Below the pieces are notes generated by a model that had not been told where the DNA came from, did not search any database, and saw only the letters and a program-made list of their open reading frames with translations. Below are positions 31,737 to 40,218 of a stretch of 40,803 bases of DNA, one piece after another (the stretch's first letter is position 1; each line of letters opens with the position of its first letter). The stretch covers positions 1 through 40,803 of the forward strand of contig QHSQ01000008.1 in assembly GCA_003221615.1 (NCBI GenBank). Reading direction: 5' to 3'. Origin of the DNA: Candidatus Rokuibacteriota bacterium. Lineage in GTDB: Bacteria > Methylomirabilota > Methylomirabilia > Rokubacteriales > CSP1-6. Position numbers and translations under genes: made by a program.

Positions 31737-32057
31737 TTAGTCGACGGTGATGGCGACCGACTCCGTCTCCGAGAAGCCGCGGTCACCGGTCCACTGGAAC
31801 GCGAGCGTGCCGCTCTCGGTGGCGACCGTCGAGAACGCGATGAACGGGTTCGCGGCGATCGCCGGGTGGAGCTCGGCGCGGAAGATCTCCGTGCCGTTGT
31901 AGGTGCACACGAATGTTCTGATGATGTCGCGCGGGATGGCGCCGCCGAGCTGAGTGCGGCGATAGCCGGTCTCCATCGGGTGCGAGATCAAGGTCTTGAT
32001 CTCGATGATCTCGCCGCGCTTGGCCCGAGGCGGCACGTTGATGAGGGCGCTCGCCAC
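31737..32057 (-). CDS. soxZ: SoxZ, sulfur-carrier complex subunit
   Basis: Encodes 106 residues, the usual SoxZ length, with the Ig-like SoxZ fold indicated by VPPRAKRGEIIEIKTLISHP and METGYRRTQLG. There is no signal peptide of its own; in Sox systems it leaves the cell bound to Tat-exported SoxY. It starts two bases after the SoxY stop and its stop is followed directly by the SoxA start. Together with SoxY it carries the sulfur substrate between Sox enzymes. Confidence 0.94.
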   Translation of the reverse strand: MASALINVPPRAKRGEIIEIKTLISHPMETGYRRTQLGGAIPRDIIRTFVCTYNGTEIFRAELHPAIAANPFIAFSTVATESGTLAFQWTGDRGFSETESVAITVD

Positions 32058-32059
32058 CG

Positions 32060-32533
32060 CTACGCCTCCTCGAGACAGGCCGCGAGGGTCACCACGACGT
32101 TCGCGCTCGTGGACCAGAACGAGCCGTCGCTCATCTCGCAGATCGCGACCACGGTCTGGGTGTCGGCGAGGCGGATGCGCGTCGACACGCTCGCGCGGCC
32201 GGCGCGCGGTCCCAAGCGGAAGCTCGCGACGTCTGGCTGTGGATTCTTCTCGTTGAAGACGTGCAGCGCCTTGACGTGGTCAGCGGCCGTCATCGGGCTC
32301 TCGGCGCTGACCGTGAGCGGCACCGTGTTGCCGTTCTCGGATAGCGGGGGCAGGTCGAGCTTGACGCGCCCCGGGTTGATGCGCGCCGAGCCCACGACCT
32401 TGCGGATGGCCTCCTGCATCGCCGCCGGCGTCGCGCGCGCGGGCTCGACCATGATCATCGACGCGAGCCCGATCCCGACGGCGGCGCCGCCGGTAGCCAG
32501 CAGAAATTCACGACGCGATGATTGTCCGCTCAT
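32060..32533 (-). CDS. soxY: SoxY, sulfur carrier with a non-canonical C-terminus
   Basis: Encodes 157 residues. A Tat signal is visible (SSRREFLLATGGAAVG, 5-20). The body is typical SoxY (VKLDLPPLSENGNTVPLTV and VAICEMSDGSFW). The carrier cysteine is normally in a C-terminal GGCGG arm that swings into the partner enzymes. Here the end reads TLAACLEEA with Cys153, so both flanking Gly pairs are lost and a short acidic tail is added. The Cys remains, so covalent sulfur binding is still possible, but the arm should be stiffer. It starts on the base after the SoxX stop (TGAATG) and lies in the soxX-Y-Z-A order. Confidence 0.93.
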   Translation of the reverse strand: MSGQSSRREFLLATGGAAVGIGLASMIMVEPARATPAAMQEAIRKVVGSARINPGRVKLDLPPLSENGNTVPLTVSAESPMTAADHVKALHVFNEKNPQPDVASFRLGPRAGRASVSTRIRLADTQTVVAICEMSDGSFWSTSANVVVTLAACLEEA

Positions 32534-32950
32534 TCAGTCTTTCAGCGTCATCAAGAAGGCCACAACGTCCTCGATCTGCTCCGCGCTCAGGATCGGCTTG
32601 CCACGCAAGGCCGGCGCCACCCGCACCAGGCCCTCAGTTCGATGATACGCCGGCATGATAGTCGTCGGGTTGATCCGGCTCGAATCGACGATCCGGAGCC
32701 GCAGCTGGGCCTCGGACGAGCGCTTGCCGGCGCCGCTCAGATCGGGCGCGAGATTGCCCTGGAACCGCTCGTCCGGGAATGGCCCGCTGTGACAGAGCAG
32801 GCACAGGCCCACCTGGCGGTTGGCGACGATCGCGCGGCCGCGCGCGGGATCGCCCCTGGCGCCGGTGAGCGATCTCGGGATCCCATCGTTCGCATACGCC
32901 ACACCGGCCAGGGAGCAGACCGCGACGAGCGCGGCCGCGAGCCACTTCAC
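32534..32950 (-). CDS. soxX: SoxX, monohaem subunit of the SoxAX cytochrome
   Basis: Encodes 138 residues with a Sec signal (1-20, MKWLAAALVAVCSLAGVAYA). The haem motif is CLLCH (Cys50, Cys53, His54) and Met99 (TTIMPAYHRT) is the likely sixth ligand, both typical of SoxX. The start is a GTG at 32950 overlapping the TGA of the flavoprotein gene in a GTGA tetranucleotide. It partners SoxA, encoded three genes on, and receives the electrons released when thiosulfate is coupled to SoxY. Confidence 0.93.
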   Translation of the reverse strand: MKWLAAALVAVCSLAGVAYANDGIPRSLTGARGDPARGRAIVANRQVGLCLLCHSGPFPDERFQGNLAPDLSGAGKRSSEAQLRLRIVDSSRINPTTIMPAYHRTEGLVRVAPALRGKPILSAEQIEDVVAFLMTLKD

Positions 32951-34221
32951 CCGAATACCTCGTCGGTGATCGTGCGGAACCAGGCCTCGGCGAGCACGGC
33001 CTCCGCCGCCCGCGTGGCGCGCGGCGCATCCGCGGGGCTGACGCCGCCGGAGCCGGGCACCTCGGCGATCTGTCCGCCCGACGGCTGGTAGACGCCCGCG
33101 ACCGAGATCCCGTAGTCGGGCGCGACCAGGCTGTAGCAGGTGTTGATCAGCTTCGGCGTGGACGGCGTGGCCCCGGTGAGGAGCCGCGCGATCGCCGCCG
33201 CGCACGACTTGGCTTGCGAGTTCGCCGCGAACGCGGATTTCGGCATGGCGCCCGCGATGGCGGCGTCACCGATGACGTGGACGCCGGGCTGGAGCTTCGA
33301 CTCGAACGTCGCCGGGTCGATCGGGCACCATCCGGTACGGTCGGTGACGCCCGCAACGTCCGCGAGGCGGCCCGCCTTCTGCGGCGGGATAACGTTGGCC
33401 ACCTTCGCCTGGTGTCGGCCGAAGTCGGTGACCAGCGTGCGCGTCGCGGGATCTACCGACGTGACGCTTCCGCCTTTCGACAGAGGCACCCACTCGAGCA
33501 ACCCCGGATAGAGCTCACTCCAGGCCTGCTGGAACAGCCGCTGTTTGGAGAAGGCGTCCTTCGCGTCGAGCACGATCAGCTTGGATTTCGGCTTCTTCGT
33601 CTTGAGGAAGTTCGCGATCAGGCTCGCGCGCTCGTACGGCCCGGGCGGGCAGCGAAACGGATTCGCCGGAGCGGAGATCACGACGAGGCCGCCGTCGTCC
33701 ATGGCCTCGAGCTGGCGGCGCAAGAGCAAGGTCTGCTCGCCCGCCTGCCAGGCATGCGGCATCTGCGCGGCCGCCGCCTGGTCGTAGCCCGGCAACGCGT
33801 TCCAGCGGATCTCGATGCCCGGCGCGAGCACCAGACGATCGTAGGGAAGGCGCGTGCCGTCCGCCAGCGTGACCGAGCGCGCCTGAGGGTCGACGCCGGT
33901 CGCGGTCGTTCGCGAGATGACGATGCCGTCGGCCGCGACGCGCTCGTAGGTGAATTGCTGCGCGCGCAGCTCTCTGAGACCGACGATCACGGCATTGCTG
34001 AACGGGCAGGCGGTGAACGTCGGGTTCGGCTCGACCAGCGTGACGACGATGCGCGGGTCGGCCTGACGAAGGGCGCGCGCGCAGCTCGCGCCGGCGAAGC
34101 CGCCCCCGACGACGACGACGCGCGCGGCCGTGCTCTGGGCCGAGGCGCGCGCGGGGAAGAGTGCAGCGCCAACGCTGACCGTGACGCCGAGCTTGAGGAA
34201 CTCGCGGCGGCTCGACTTCAC
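32947..34221 (-). CDS. soxF: Flavocytochrome c sulfide dehydrogenase flavoprotein subunit (SoxF/FccB)
   Basis: Encodes 424 residues from a GTG at 34221 that overlaps the preceding cytochrome stop. A Tat signal (SSRREFLKLGVTVSVGAAL) precedes the FAD-binding GGGFAG (39-44). The redox-active cysteines of the family are present: Cys72 (TACPFSN) and Cys299 (GWCPIDPATFESK), plus Cys191 (RCPPGPYER). The enzyme oxidises sulfide or polysulfide in the periplasm and passes electrons to a small cytochrome c, here encoded immediately upstream. Its stop overlaps the soxX start. Confidence 0.93.
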   Translation of the reverse strand: MKSSRREFLKLGVTVSVGAALFPARASAQSTAARVVVVGGGFAGASCARALRQADPRIVVTLVEPNPTFTACPFSNAVIVGLRELRAQQFTYERVAADGIVISRTTATGVDPQARSVTLADGTRLPYDRLVLAPGIEIRWNALPGYDQAAAAQMPHAWQAGEQTLLLRRQLEAMDDGGLVVISAPANPFRCPPGPYERASLIANFLKTKKPKSKLIVLDAKDAFSKQRLFQQAWSELYPGLLEWVPLSKGGSVTSVDPATRTLVTDFGRHQAKVANVIPPQKAGRLADVAGVTDRTGWCPIDPATFESKLQPGVHVIGDAAIAGAMPKSAFAANSQAKSCAAAIARLLTGATPSTPKLINTCYSLVAPDYGISVAGVYQPSGGQIAEVPGSGGVSPADAPRATRAAEAVLAEAWFRTITDEVFG

Positions 34222-34508
34222 TTCTGTGTGGCGTACCAGGCGGCGATCGCCTGGATCTCTTCGTCGGTGAAGCCCTTGGCGATCCGGTCCATGACTGTGC
34301 CGGCCCGTGCTCCGGAGCGGAAGTCCTGCATCGCCTTCACGATCGCGGCGCTGTCGCGCCCGGCCAGCCGCGGCACCGGCGACGTCACCCGCGTCGAGGC
34401 CGGATGACATCCGGAACACGCCGCGGCGCCGACCGGCGGCTCCGCGGACGCTACGGCCGCCGCCGCGATCGAGACGAACCCGATCGCGGCGGCGACAAAC
34501 CTCACCAT
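34218..34508 (-). CDS. Small monohaem cytochrome c (SoxE/FccA-like)
   Basis: Encodes 96 residues with a Sec signal (1-22). The haem site is CSGCH (Cys31, Cys34, His35); Met73 (GTVMDRIAKGFTDEEI) is the likely sixth ligand, as in class I c553-type cytochromes. The gene starts four bases after the molybdenum hydroxylase large-subunit stop and its end overlaps the SoxF start. By position it could accept electrons from both enzymes. The same kind of cytochrome is the partner of FCSD flavoproteins. Confidence 0.92.
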   Translation of the reverse strand: MVRFVAAAIGFVSIAAAAVASAEPPVGAAACSGCHPASTRVTSPVPRLAGRDSAAIVKAMQDFRSGARAGTVMDRIAKGFTDEEIQAIAAWYATQK

Positions 34509-34512
34509 GCGT

Positions 34513-36690
34513 CTACACCATCTGGATGCCGTGGTTTTTCAGTGGGAACGTGCGAATGCGCTTGCCGGTGGCGTTGAAGTAGGCGTTGAGCACCGCCGGC
34601 GCGGCCACGCAGATCGTCGGCTCACCGACGCCGCCCCAGAATCCGCCGGACGGCATGATGATCGATTCGACCTTCGGCATCTGCGCGATCCGCATCGAGT
34701 CGAAGCTGTTGAAATTGGTCTGCTCGATCCGTCCGTCCTTGACCGTGCACTCCTCCATGAACACCGCGGACAGCCCGTAGACGAACGAGCCGGCGATCTG
34801 CCGCTCGATCTGCGCCGGGTTGACGGCGTGCCCGGGGTCGGTCGCGCATACGATGCGGCGCACCTTCACCTTGTCGCCGGTGACGGAGACCTCGGCGCAC
34901 GCCGCCACGTAGCTGCCGAAGGCCATCATATGAGCCAGGCCGCGATGGACACCCTGCGGCGCAGGCTTGCCCCATCCGGCCCGGTCGGCGACCGCGTTCA
35001 GTACCGCGAGATGCTTGGGATGCTTGGTCATCAGCTTGCGGCGGAACTCGAGCGCGTCCTGGCCGGCTGCCTTGGCCAGCTCGTCCATGAAGCACTCGAG
35101 GAAGATCGCGTTCTGGTTGATGTTCACGCCACGCCAGAACCCGGGCGGGACATGGGTGTTGCGCATGGCGTGGTCGATCAGCAAGTTCGGAACCGTGTAG
35201 CCCAGCGTGAAGTCGCCGCTCGGGTCGAGCCCCTGGAAGGTGGCGTTGTCTCGGCCGTCCTGGAGATTCTGCGGGAACACGGCGGCGAGGATCGACTGCC
35301 CTGACAGGCGCAGGTGAAGCCCGACGAGGTTACCGCTGGCGTCGAGACCCCCGGTCAGCTTTGCCTGCATGACCGGATGGTACCGGCCCTGCACCATGTC
35401 CTCCTCGCGCGTCCACAGTAGCTTCACGGGCGTGCCGGGCACCTGCTTGGCAATGAGGACCGCCTGGGTCACGTAGTCGTGGAACGCTCCGCGCCGACCG
35501 AAGCCGCCGCCGAGGTTGATCTTGTAGACTTCGCACTTCTCGGCCGGCAGACCGGACGCCGCCAGGGTCGCCGCGAACGCGGCCTCGCCGTTCTGCGTCG
35601 GCACCCAGACCTCGCACTTGTCAGCCGTGTACTTCGCCGTCGCGTTCATCGGCTCCATCGGGGCGTGATTCAGGAACGGATAGGCGTACACCGCCTCGAC
35701 TTTCTTGGCGGCGCCGGCGATCGCGGCCTTCACGTCCCCGACCTGCGTGCGCACGAACGCCTGATCGGCATCGAGCCCGCTCTTCAGCGTCTCGGCGATC
35801 GAGGCGCTCGTCACCTTCGCGTTCGGGCCTTCGTCCCACGCGATCGGGAGCGCGTCGAGCGCGGTCTTGGCCTGCCACCACGTATCGGCCACGACCGCGA
35901 CGGCCGTCTCGCCGACCTTCACGACGTGGCGAACGCCCGGCATGCTCTTGATCTTGTCGGCCTCGAAGCTCTTCACCTTGCCGCCGAAGACCGGGCACTC
36001 CTTGATCGTGGCGTTGAGCATCCCGGGCAGCTTGAGGTCGGCGCCGTAGACCTGGGCGCCGGTCACCTTGTCGATCGTGTCCAGGCGCTTGACCGACTTC
36101 CCGATGATCTTCCATTCCTTCGGATCCTTGAGCGGCACGTCGGCCGGCGGGGTCAGCTTGGCGGCGGCTTCCGCCACCTTGCCGTAGGTGGTCGTGCGGC
36201 CGGTCGGCTTGTGCGTGATCACGCTGTTCGCGGCGCTGCACTCGGACGCCGGCACCTTCCAGCCATCCGCCGCGGCCTGCACCAGCATGACGCGGGCGGT
36301 GGCGCCGCCCTTGCGGACGTACTCGTTCGACTCACGGATTCCGCGGCTGCCGCCCGTCGAGAAATTGCCCCAGACGCGCTTGCGCGCGACGCTCTGGCCC
36401 GGCGTCGGATACTCGGTGGTGACCTTCGACCAGTTGCACTCGAGCTCTTCGGCCGCCATCTGGGCGAGGCCGGTGATCGTGCCCTGGCCCATCTCGGAGC
36501 GCGCGACCCGAACGACGACGGTGTCGTCGGGACGGATGACGATCCAGGCGTTGATCTCGGGCGAGCCGTCTTGCGCGCGCACGACGCCCGCGCCGAACGG
36601 GATCTTCAGACCCAGAGCCAGCCCCGCACCGACGGCGGCGGAGCCGATGACGAAGGAGCGGCGACCGATCTTGAGATCTTTGGTGATCAT
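34513..36690 (-). CDS. Periplasmic molybdenum hydroxylase, molybdopterin-binding subunit (IorB-like)
   Basis: Encodes 725 residues of the xanthine dehydrogenase family, isoquinoline 1-oxidoreductase beta branch. The Tat signal (KIGRRSFVIGSAAVGAGLAL) exports the folded, cofactor-loaded heterodimer. Cofactor-contact segments include SEMGQGTITGLAQMAAEELE and GGGFGRRGAFHDY; the catalytic base is Glu690 in GGVGEP. The ATG at 36690 follows ggggagagg located in the gap after the small-subunit stop. Likely substrates are aldehydes or N-heteroaromatics (family knowledge); specificity cannot be read. It is tightly followed by a cytochrome c and the Sox genes. Confidence 0.93.
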   Translation of the reverse strand: MITKDLKIGRRSFVIGSAAVGAGLALGLKIPFGAGVVRAQDGSPEINAWIVIRPDDTVVVRVARSEMGQGTITGLAQMAAEELECNWSKVTTEYPTPGQSVARKRVWGNFSTGGSRGIRESNEYVRKGGATARVMLVQAAADGWKVPASECSAANSVITHKPTGRTTTYGKVAEAAAKLTPPADVPLKDPKEWKIIGKSVKRLDTIDKVTGAQVYGADLKLPGMLNATIKECPVFGGKVKSFEADKIKSMPGVRHVVKVGETAVAVVADTWWQAKTALDALPIAWDEGPNAKVTSASIAETLKSGLDADQAFVRTQVGDVKAAIAGAAKKVEAVYAYPFLNHAPMEPMNATAKYTADKCEVWVPTQNGEAAFAATLAASGLPAEKCEVYKINLGGGFGRRGAFHDYVTQAVLIAKQVPGTPVKLLWTREEDMVQGRYHPVMQAKLTGGLDASGNLVGLHLRLSGQSILAAVFPQNLQDGRDNATFQGLDPSGDFTLGYTVPNLLIDHAMRNTHVPPGFWRGVNINQNAIFLECFMDELAKAAGQDALEFRRKLMTKHPKHLAVLNAVADRAGWGKPAPQGVHRGLAHMMAFGSYVAACAEVSVTGDKVKVRRIVCATDPGHAVNPAQIERQIAGSFVYGLSAVFMEECTVKDGRIEQTNFNSFDSMRIAQMPKVESIIMPSGGFWGGVGEPTICVAAPAVLNAYFNATGKRIRTFPLKNHGIQMV

Positions 36691-36700
36691 GGCCTCTCCC

Positions 36701-37150
36701 CTATGCCTTCGCCGCGGCGTGGATCGCTTCACGGACCTGCTGGAACGTCCCGCACCGGCAGATGTTCGTGATCGACCCGTCGATGTCGGCGTCGGTCGGC
36801 TTCGGTTTGTCCTTGAGGAGGGCGGCCACCGCCATGATCATGCCCGCCTGGCAGTAGCCACACTGCGGCACCTCGTTGTCTACCCAGGCCTTCTGCACCT
36901 TGTGCAGGACACCATTGGCAGCCAGGCCCTCGATGGTCGTGATCTGCTTGCCGACGGCCGTGCTGACGGGCGTCACGCACGAGCGGACGGCCCTGCCGTC
37001 GAGGTGAACGGTGCAGGCGCCGCAGAGCGCAACACCGCAGCCGTACTTGGTGCCCGTGAGGCCGACCTGCTCGCGGATGGCCCACAGGAGCGGCGTGTTG
37101 GGATCGACGTTGACCTCGCTGCTTTTGCCGTTGATCGTCAAACGCGCCAT
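36701..37150 (-). CDS. Molybdenum hydroxylase [2Fe-2S] subunit (IorA-like)
   Basis: Encodes 149 residues with two iron-sulfur sites: plant-type CGVALCGAC plus Cys58 (Cys38, 43, 46, 58), and CGYC with CRC (Cys97, 100, 131, 133). It passes electrons from molybdopterin to an outside acceptor. It has no signal peptide and is presumably carried out by the Tat signal of its partner, whose gene starts ten bases downstream. The ATG follows gggagggga. It is the first gene of the eight-gene minus-strand run that ends in soxA. Confidence 0.94.
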   Translation of the reverse strand: MARLTINGKSSEVNVDPNTPLLWAIREQVGLTGTKYGCGVALCGACTVHLDGRAVRSCVTPVSTAVGKQITTIEGLAANGVLHKVQKAWVDNEVPQCGYCQAGMIMAVAALLKDKPKPTDADIDGSITNICRCGTFQQVREAIHAAAKA

Positions 37151-37179
37151 GGCGTCCCCTCCCGTGACTCAGTGCGTGG

Positions 37180-37208
37180 AATATCTAGCATCGTACCCGC
37201 GAAGGCAA
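37180..37208 (-). promoter_or_regulatory. Possible promoter of the molybdenum hydroxylase/Sox run
   Basis: Minus strand: -35 TTGCCT (37208-37203), 17 bases, -10 GATATT (37185-37180), inside a locally A/T-rich patch. It would start transcription about 25 bases before the ATG at 37150. The 212-base divergent region (37151-37362) must also hold the promoter for the plus-strand pair; I see no equally good match for that one. Confidence 0.4.
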
Positions 37209-37362
37209 GGAGCGAGATGGCCGGTCACAACCCGCCAGCTCTCTTTATGTCGGGCCCGCTTTGTGATTTCATCGGGTGCATTCTGACATATCGATGCCGG
37301 TCGCCGATAGTGGCGATCGGGTGTCCTGGCCGTCGGGGGCTCAACGACGAGAGGAGGGCGTG

Positions 37363-37830
37363 ATGATCGCACTCGATATCAATGGTAAACGCCAGAACGT
37401 CGATGTGCCTGGCGAGACCCCGCTGCTGTGGACCTTACGGGATGAGCTCGGCCTCACCGGCAGCAAGTTCGGCTGTGGCATGGCGCTCTGCGGCGCGTGC
37501 ACCGTGCACGTCGACGGGCAGGCGGTGCGCTCGTGCATCACCCCGATCTCGTCCGTGGCGAACCGGAAGATCGTCACGATCGAGGCCGTCGGCGCTGAGC
37601 CCGTCGGTAAGGCGCTGCAGGCCGCGTGGGTCGATGTCGGCGTACCGCAATGCGGGTACTGTCAGGCCGGCCAGATCATGTCCGCGGCCGCGCTACTCAA
37701 GCGCACGCCGAAGCCAACCGACAAGCAGATCGACGAGGCGATGGGCGGCAACATCTGCCGCTGCGGGACCTACACGCGTATCCGCGCCGCGATCAAGCAA
37801 GCCGCGGCCAAGCAGGGAGGTGCGCGATGA
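37363..37830 (+). CDS. Second molybdenum hydroxylase [2Fe-2S] subunit (IorA-like)
   Basis: Encodes 155 residues and closely resembles the product of 36701-37150, with the same eight cysteines (Cys38, 43, 46, 58, 97, 100, 132, 134). The ATG at 37363 follows gaggaggg; an upstream extension to 37276 has no family similarity. The stop overlaps the start of the large subunit (ATGA). The two small-subunit genes are divergent neighbours, suggesting an old duplication of the whole pair. Confidence 0.94.
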   Translation: MIALDINGKRQNVDVPGETPLLWTLRDELGLTGSKFGCGMALCGACTVHVDGQAVRSCITPISSVANRKIVTIEAVGAEPVGKALQAAWVDVGVPQCGYCQAGQIMSAAALLKRTPKPTDKQIDEAMGGNICRCGTYTRIRAAIKQAAAKQGGAR

Positions 37831-40154
37831 GCGCGCCGGTGGTCGATCGCGTGTTGCGTTCGGTGTCCGACGACTCGGTCGTGCTGGCCAACGTGAGCCG
37901 GCGCCGCTTCTTGAAAGGCATGTCGCTCGGCGGCCTCGTGCTGGCCGTCGGGCTCCAGTCGACCGCGCGCGCCCAGGAGCCCAAGAAATACGGCGCCGAC
38001 GGGATGCCCAACGGGTGGACCGACAACCCGCTGGCGTTCGTCTCGATCGCCGAGGACGGAACGGTCACGATCGTCTGCCACCGCTCCGAGATGGGGCAGG
38101 GGGTCAGAACCGGCATGCCGATGATCGTCGCCGACGAGCTGGAGGCCGACTGGAAGCGTGTGCGCGTCGCCCAGGCGCCCGGTGACGAGAAGAAGTTCGG
38201 CAACCAGGACACCGACGGCTCGCGCAGCACGCGCCACTTCTTCGAGCCGATGCGCCGCTGCGGCGCCGCCGCGCGCGCCATGCTCGAGGCCGCAGCTGCC
38301 GATCAATGGAAGGTGCCGGTGAGCGAGGTGGCCGCCAAGAATCACGAGGTCGTCCATCGCGCAACCGGCCGTCGCCTCGGATACGGCGCGCTCGCGAAGG
38401 CCGCCGCCACGAAGCCGGTCCCGGAGCGGGCGGCGCTGCGCCTCAAGGATCCGAAGGACTTCCGCTATATCGGCAAGGGGCAGCTGAAGCTGGTCGACGC
38501 GGCCGACATCGCGAACGGCAAGGCGAAGTACGGCATCGACACCCGGCTGGACGGCATGCTCTACGCGGTCGTGGCCCGTCCTCCGGTCCTGGGTGGCAAG
38601 GTGGCCAGCGTCGACGATGCCGAAGCGCTCAAGGTGCCGGGCGTGATGAAGGTCGTCCAGATCGAGCCCAGCCCGCCGCCCGCGCACTTCAATCCTCTCG
38701 GCGGCGTCGCGGTGCTGGCGCGCAATACCTGGGCGGCGATGCAGGGGCGCCAGGCGTTGAAGATCACGTGGGACGACGGACCGAATGCCAGCTACGACTC
38801 GACGGCCTACAAGGCCGGTCTCGAGGAATCCGCGCGCAAGCCCGCCAAGGTCGTGCGCAACGACGGCAATTTCGACACGGCCTCGTCCGGCGCCGCGAAG
38901 CGCCTCACGGCCGAGTACTACGTGCCGCACCTCGCGCACGCGACGATGGAGCCGCCGGCCGCGGCTGCCCGCATCACCAACGGCAAGTGCGAGGTCTGGG
39001 GATGTTTCCAGTCGCCCCAGGCCGCGCGCGATCTGGTGGCCAAGCGGCTCGGCATGTCGGCCGACGACGTTACCGTGCACGTCACCTTGCTGGGCGGCGG
39101 CTTCGGGCGCAAGTCCAAGCCGGACTTCGGCATCGAGGCGGCCGTACTGTCCAAGGCCGTCGACGGCAAGCCAGTCAAGGTGACGTGGACGCGCGACGAC
39201 GATCTGCACAACTCCTATTACCACACGGTGTCGGTCGAGCATCTCGAGGCCGGCGTCGACGCGAAGGGCACGCCGGTGGCGTGGCTGCACCGAACCGTGG
39301 CGCCCACGATCATCTCGACCTTCAACGTGGAGGCGAAGAACGAGGCGCCCCTCGAGCTCGGCATGGGCGTCATCAACGTGCCGTTCGCGATTCCCAACAT
39401 TCGCATCGAGAACCCGGAGGCGATCGCCCACACGCGGATCGGCTGGTTCCGGTCGGTCTCGAACATTCCCCATGCGTTCGCGGTCCAGTCGTTCGTGGCC
39501 GAGCTGGCCGCTGCGGCGGGTCGCGATCCGAAGGACTTCCTGCTGGAGGTGATCGGCCCCGCCCGTGTCGTCAGCCCGGAGATGCTCGGCGACACCTGGA
39601 ATCACGGCGAGTCGCCCGAGCGGTATCCGGTGGACACCGGGCGTCTGCGGCGTGTCGTGGAGACGGCGGCGCGTGAAGCGGGCTGGGGCAAGAAGCTCCC
39701 CAAGGGGCAAGGGCTCGGCATCGCCGGCCACTACAGCTTCGTGAGCTACATCGCGGCGGTCGTGCAGGTCGCCGTGGACGCCAAGGGGGCCTTGACGATT
39801 CCGCGGGTCGACGTCGCGGTAGACTGCGGCCCGACCGTCAATCCGGATCGTGTCCGAGCGCAGATGGAAGGCGCGGCCGTCATGGGCGTCGGTGTCGCGA
39901 CGCTCGGTGAGATCAGCTTCAAGGGCGGCCGCGTCGAGCAGAACAACTTCGACTCCTACCAGGTGACCCGCATCGCGGAGGCGCCGCGGGAGATCCGCGT
40001 GCACATCATCCCCAGCAGCGACTACACGAAGCCGATGGGCGGTGTGGGCGAGCCGGGGGTGCCGCCGATCCCGCCCGCGCTGTGCAACGCGATCTTCGCG
40101 GCGACGGGCAAGCGAATCCGTCGCTTGCCGATCCGCGACCAGCTGACGGTGTAA
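37827..40154 (+). CDS. Second molybdenum hydroxylase, molybdopterin-binding subunit (IorB-like)
   Basis: Encodes 775 residues, 50 more than its paralogue at 34513-36690. The extra length is partly an N-terminal extension before the Tat signal ([20 protein letters not shown], about 25-44). Cofactor segments [20 protein letters not shown] and [16 protein letters not shown] are present, and the catalytic base is Glu742 in GGVGEPG. Sequence outside these motifs differs enough from the paralogue to suggest a different substrate. No cytochrome c gene follows; a terminator-like hairpin lies just downstream, so the pair is a two-gene transcript. Confidence 0.93.
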   Translation: MSAPVVDRVLRSVSDDSVVLANVSRRRFLKGMSLGGLVLAVGLQSTARAQEPKKYGADGMPNGWTDNPLAFVSIAEDGTVTIVCHRSEMGQGVRTGMPMIVADELEADWKRVRVAQAPGDEKKFGNQDTDGSRSTRHFFEPMRRCGAAARAMLEAAAADQWKVPVSEVAAKNHEVVHRATGRRLGYGALAKAAATKPVPERAALRLKDPKDFRYIGKGQLKLVDAADIANGKAKYGIDTRLDGMLYAVVARPPVLGGKVASVDDAEALKVPGVMKVVQIEPSPPPAHFNPLGGVAVLARNTWAAMQGRQALKITWDDGPNASYDSTAYKAGLEESARKPAKVVRNDGNFDTASSGAAKRLTAEYYVPHLAHATMEPPAAAARITNGKCEVWGCFQSPQAARDLVAKRLGMSADDVTVHVTLLGGGFGRKSKPDFGIEAAVLSKAVDGKPVKVTWTRDDDLHNSYYHTVSVEHLEAGVDAKGTPVAWLHRTVAPTIISTFNVEAKNEAPLELGMGVINVPFAIPNIRIENPEAIAHTRIGWFRSVSNIPHAFAVQSFVAELAAAAGRDPKDFLLEVIGPARVVSPEMLGDTWNHGESPERYPVDTGRLRRVVETAAREAGWGKKLPKGQGLGIAGHYSFVSYIAAVVQVAVDAKGALTIPRVDVAVDCGPTVNPDRVRAQMEGAAVMGVGVATLGEISFKGGRVEQNNFDSYQVTRIAEAPREIRVHIIPSSDYTKPMGGVGEPGVPPIPPALCNAIFAATGKRIRRLPIRDQLTV

Positions 40155-40162
40155 CCCCCGCT

Positions 40163-40199
40163 CGGCACGGGGCGCCGCCTCCCGCGGCGCTCCGTGCCG
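40163..40199. terminator. Strong hairpin between convergent genes
   Basis: A 16-base GC-rich stem (40163-40178 with 40184-40199) with one G-T wobble pair and a five-base loop. It starts nine bases after the stop of the second large subunit. There is no T-run, so it is probably a bidirectional terminator or transcript-stabilising hairpin shared with the ABC permease gene. Confidence 0.6.
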
Positions 40200-40218
40200 C
40201 GGGCTCCTCGGCGGTGCC

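Noticed and set aside
37770..40004. A 744-residue open frame antisense to the second molybdenum hydroxylase large subunit
   Set aside because: It is His/Arg/Asp-rich low-information sequence mirroring a clear plus-strand enzyme; long antisense frames are expected at this GC content.
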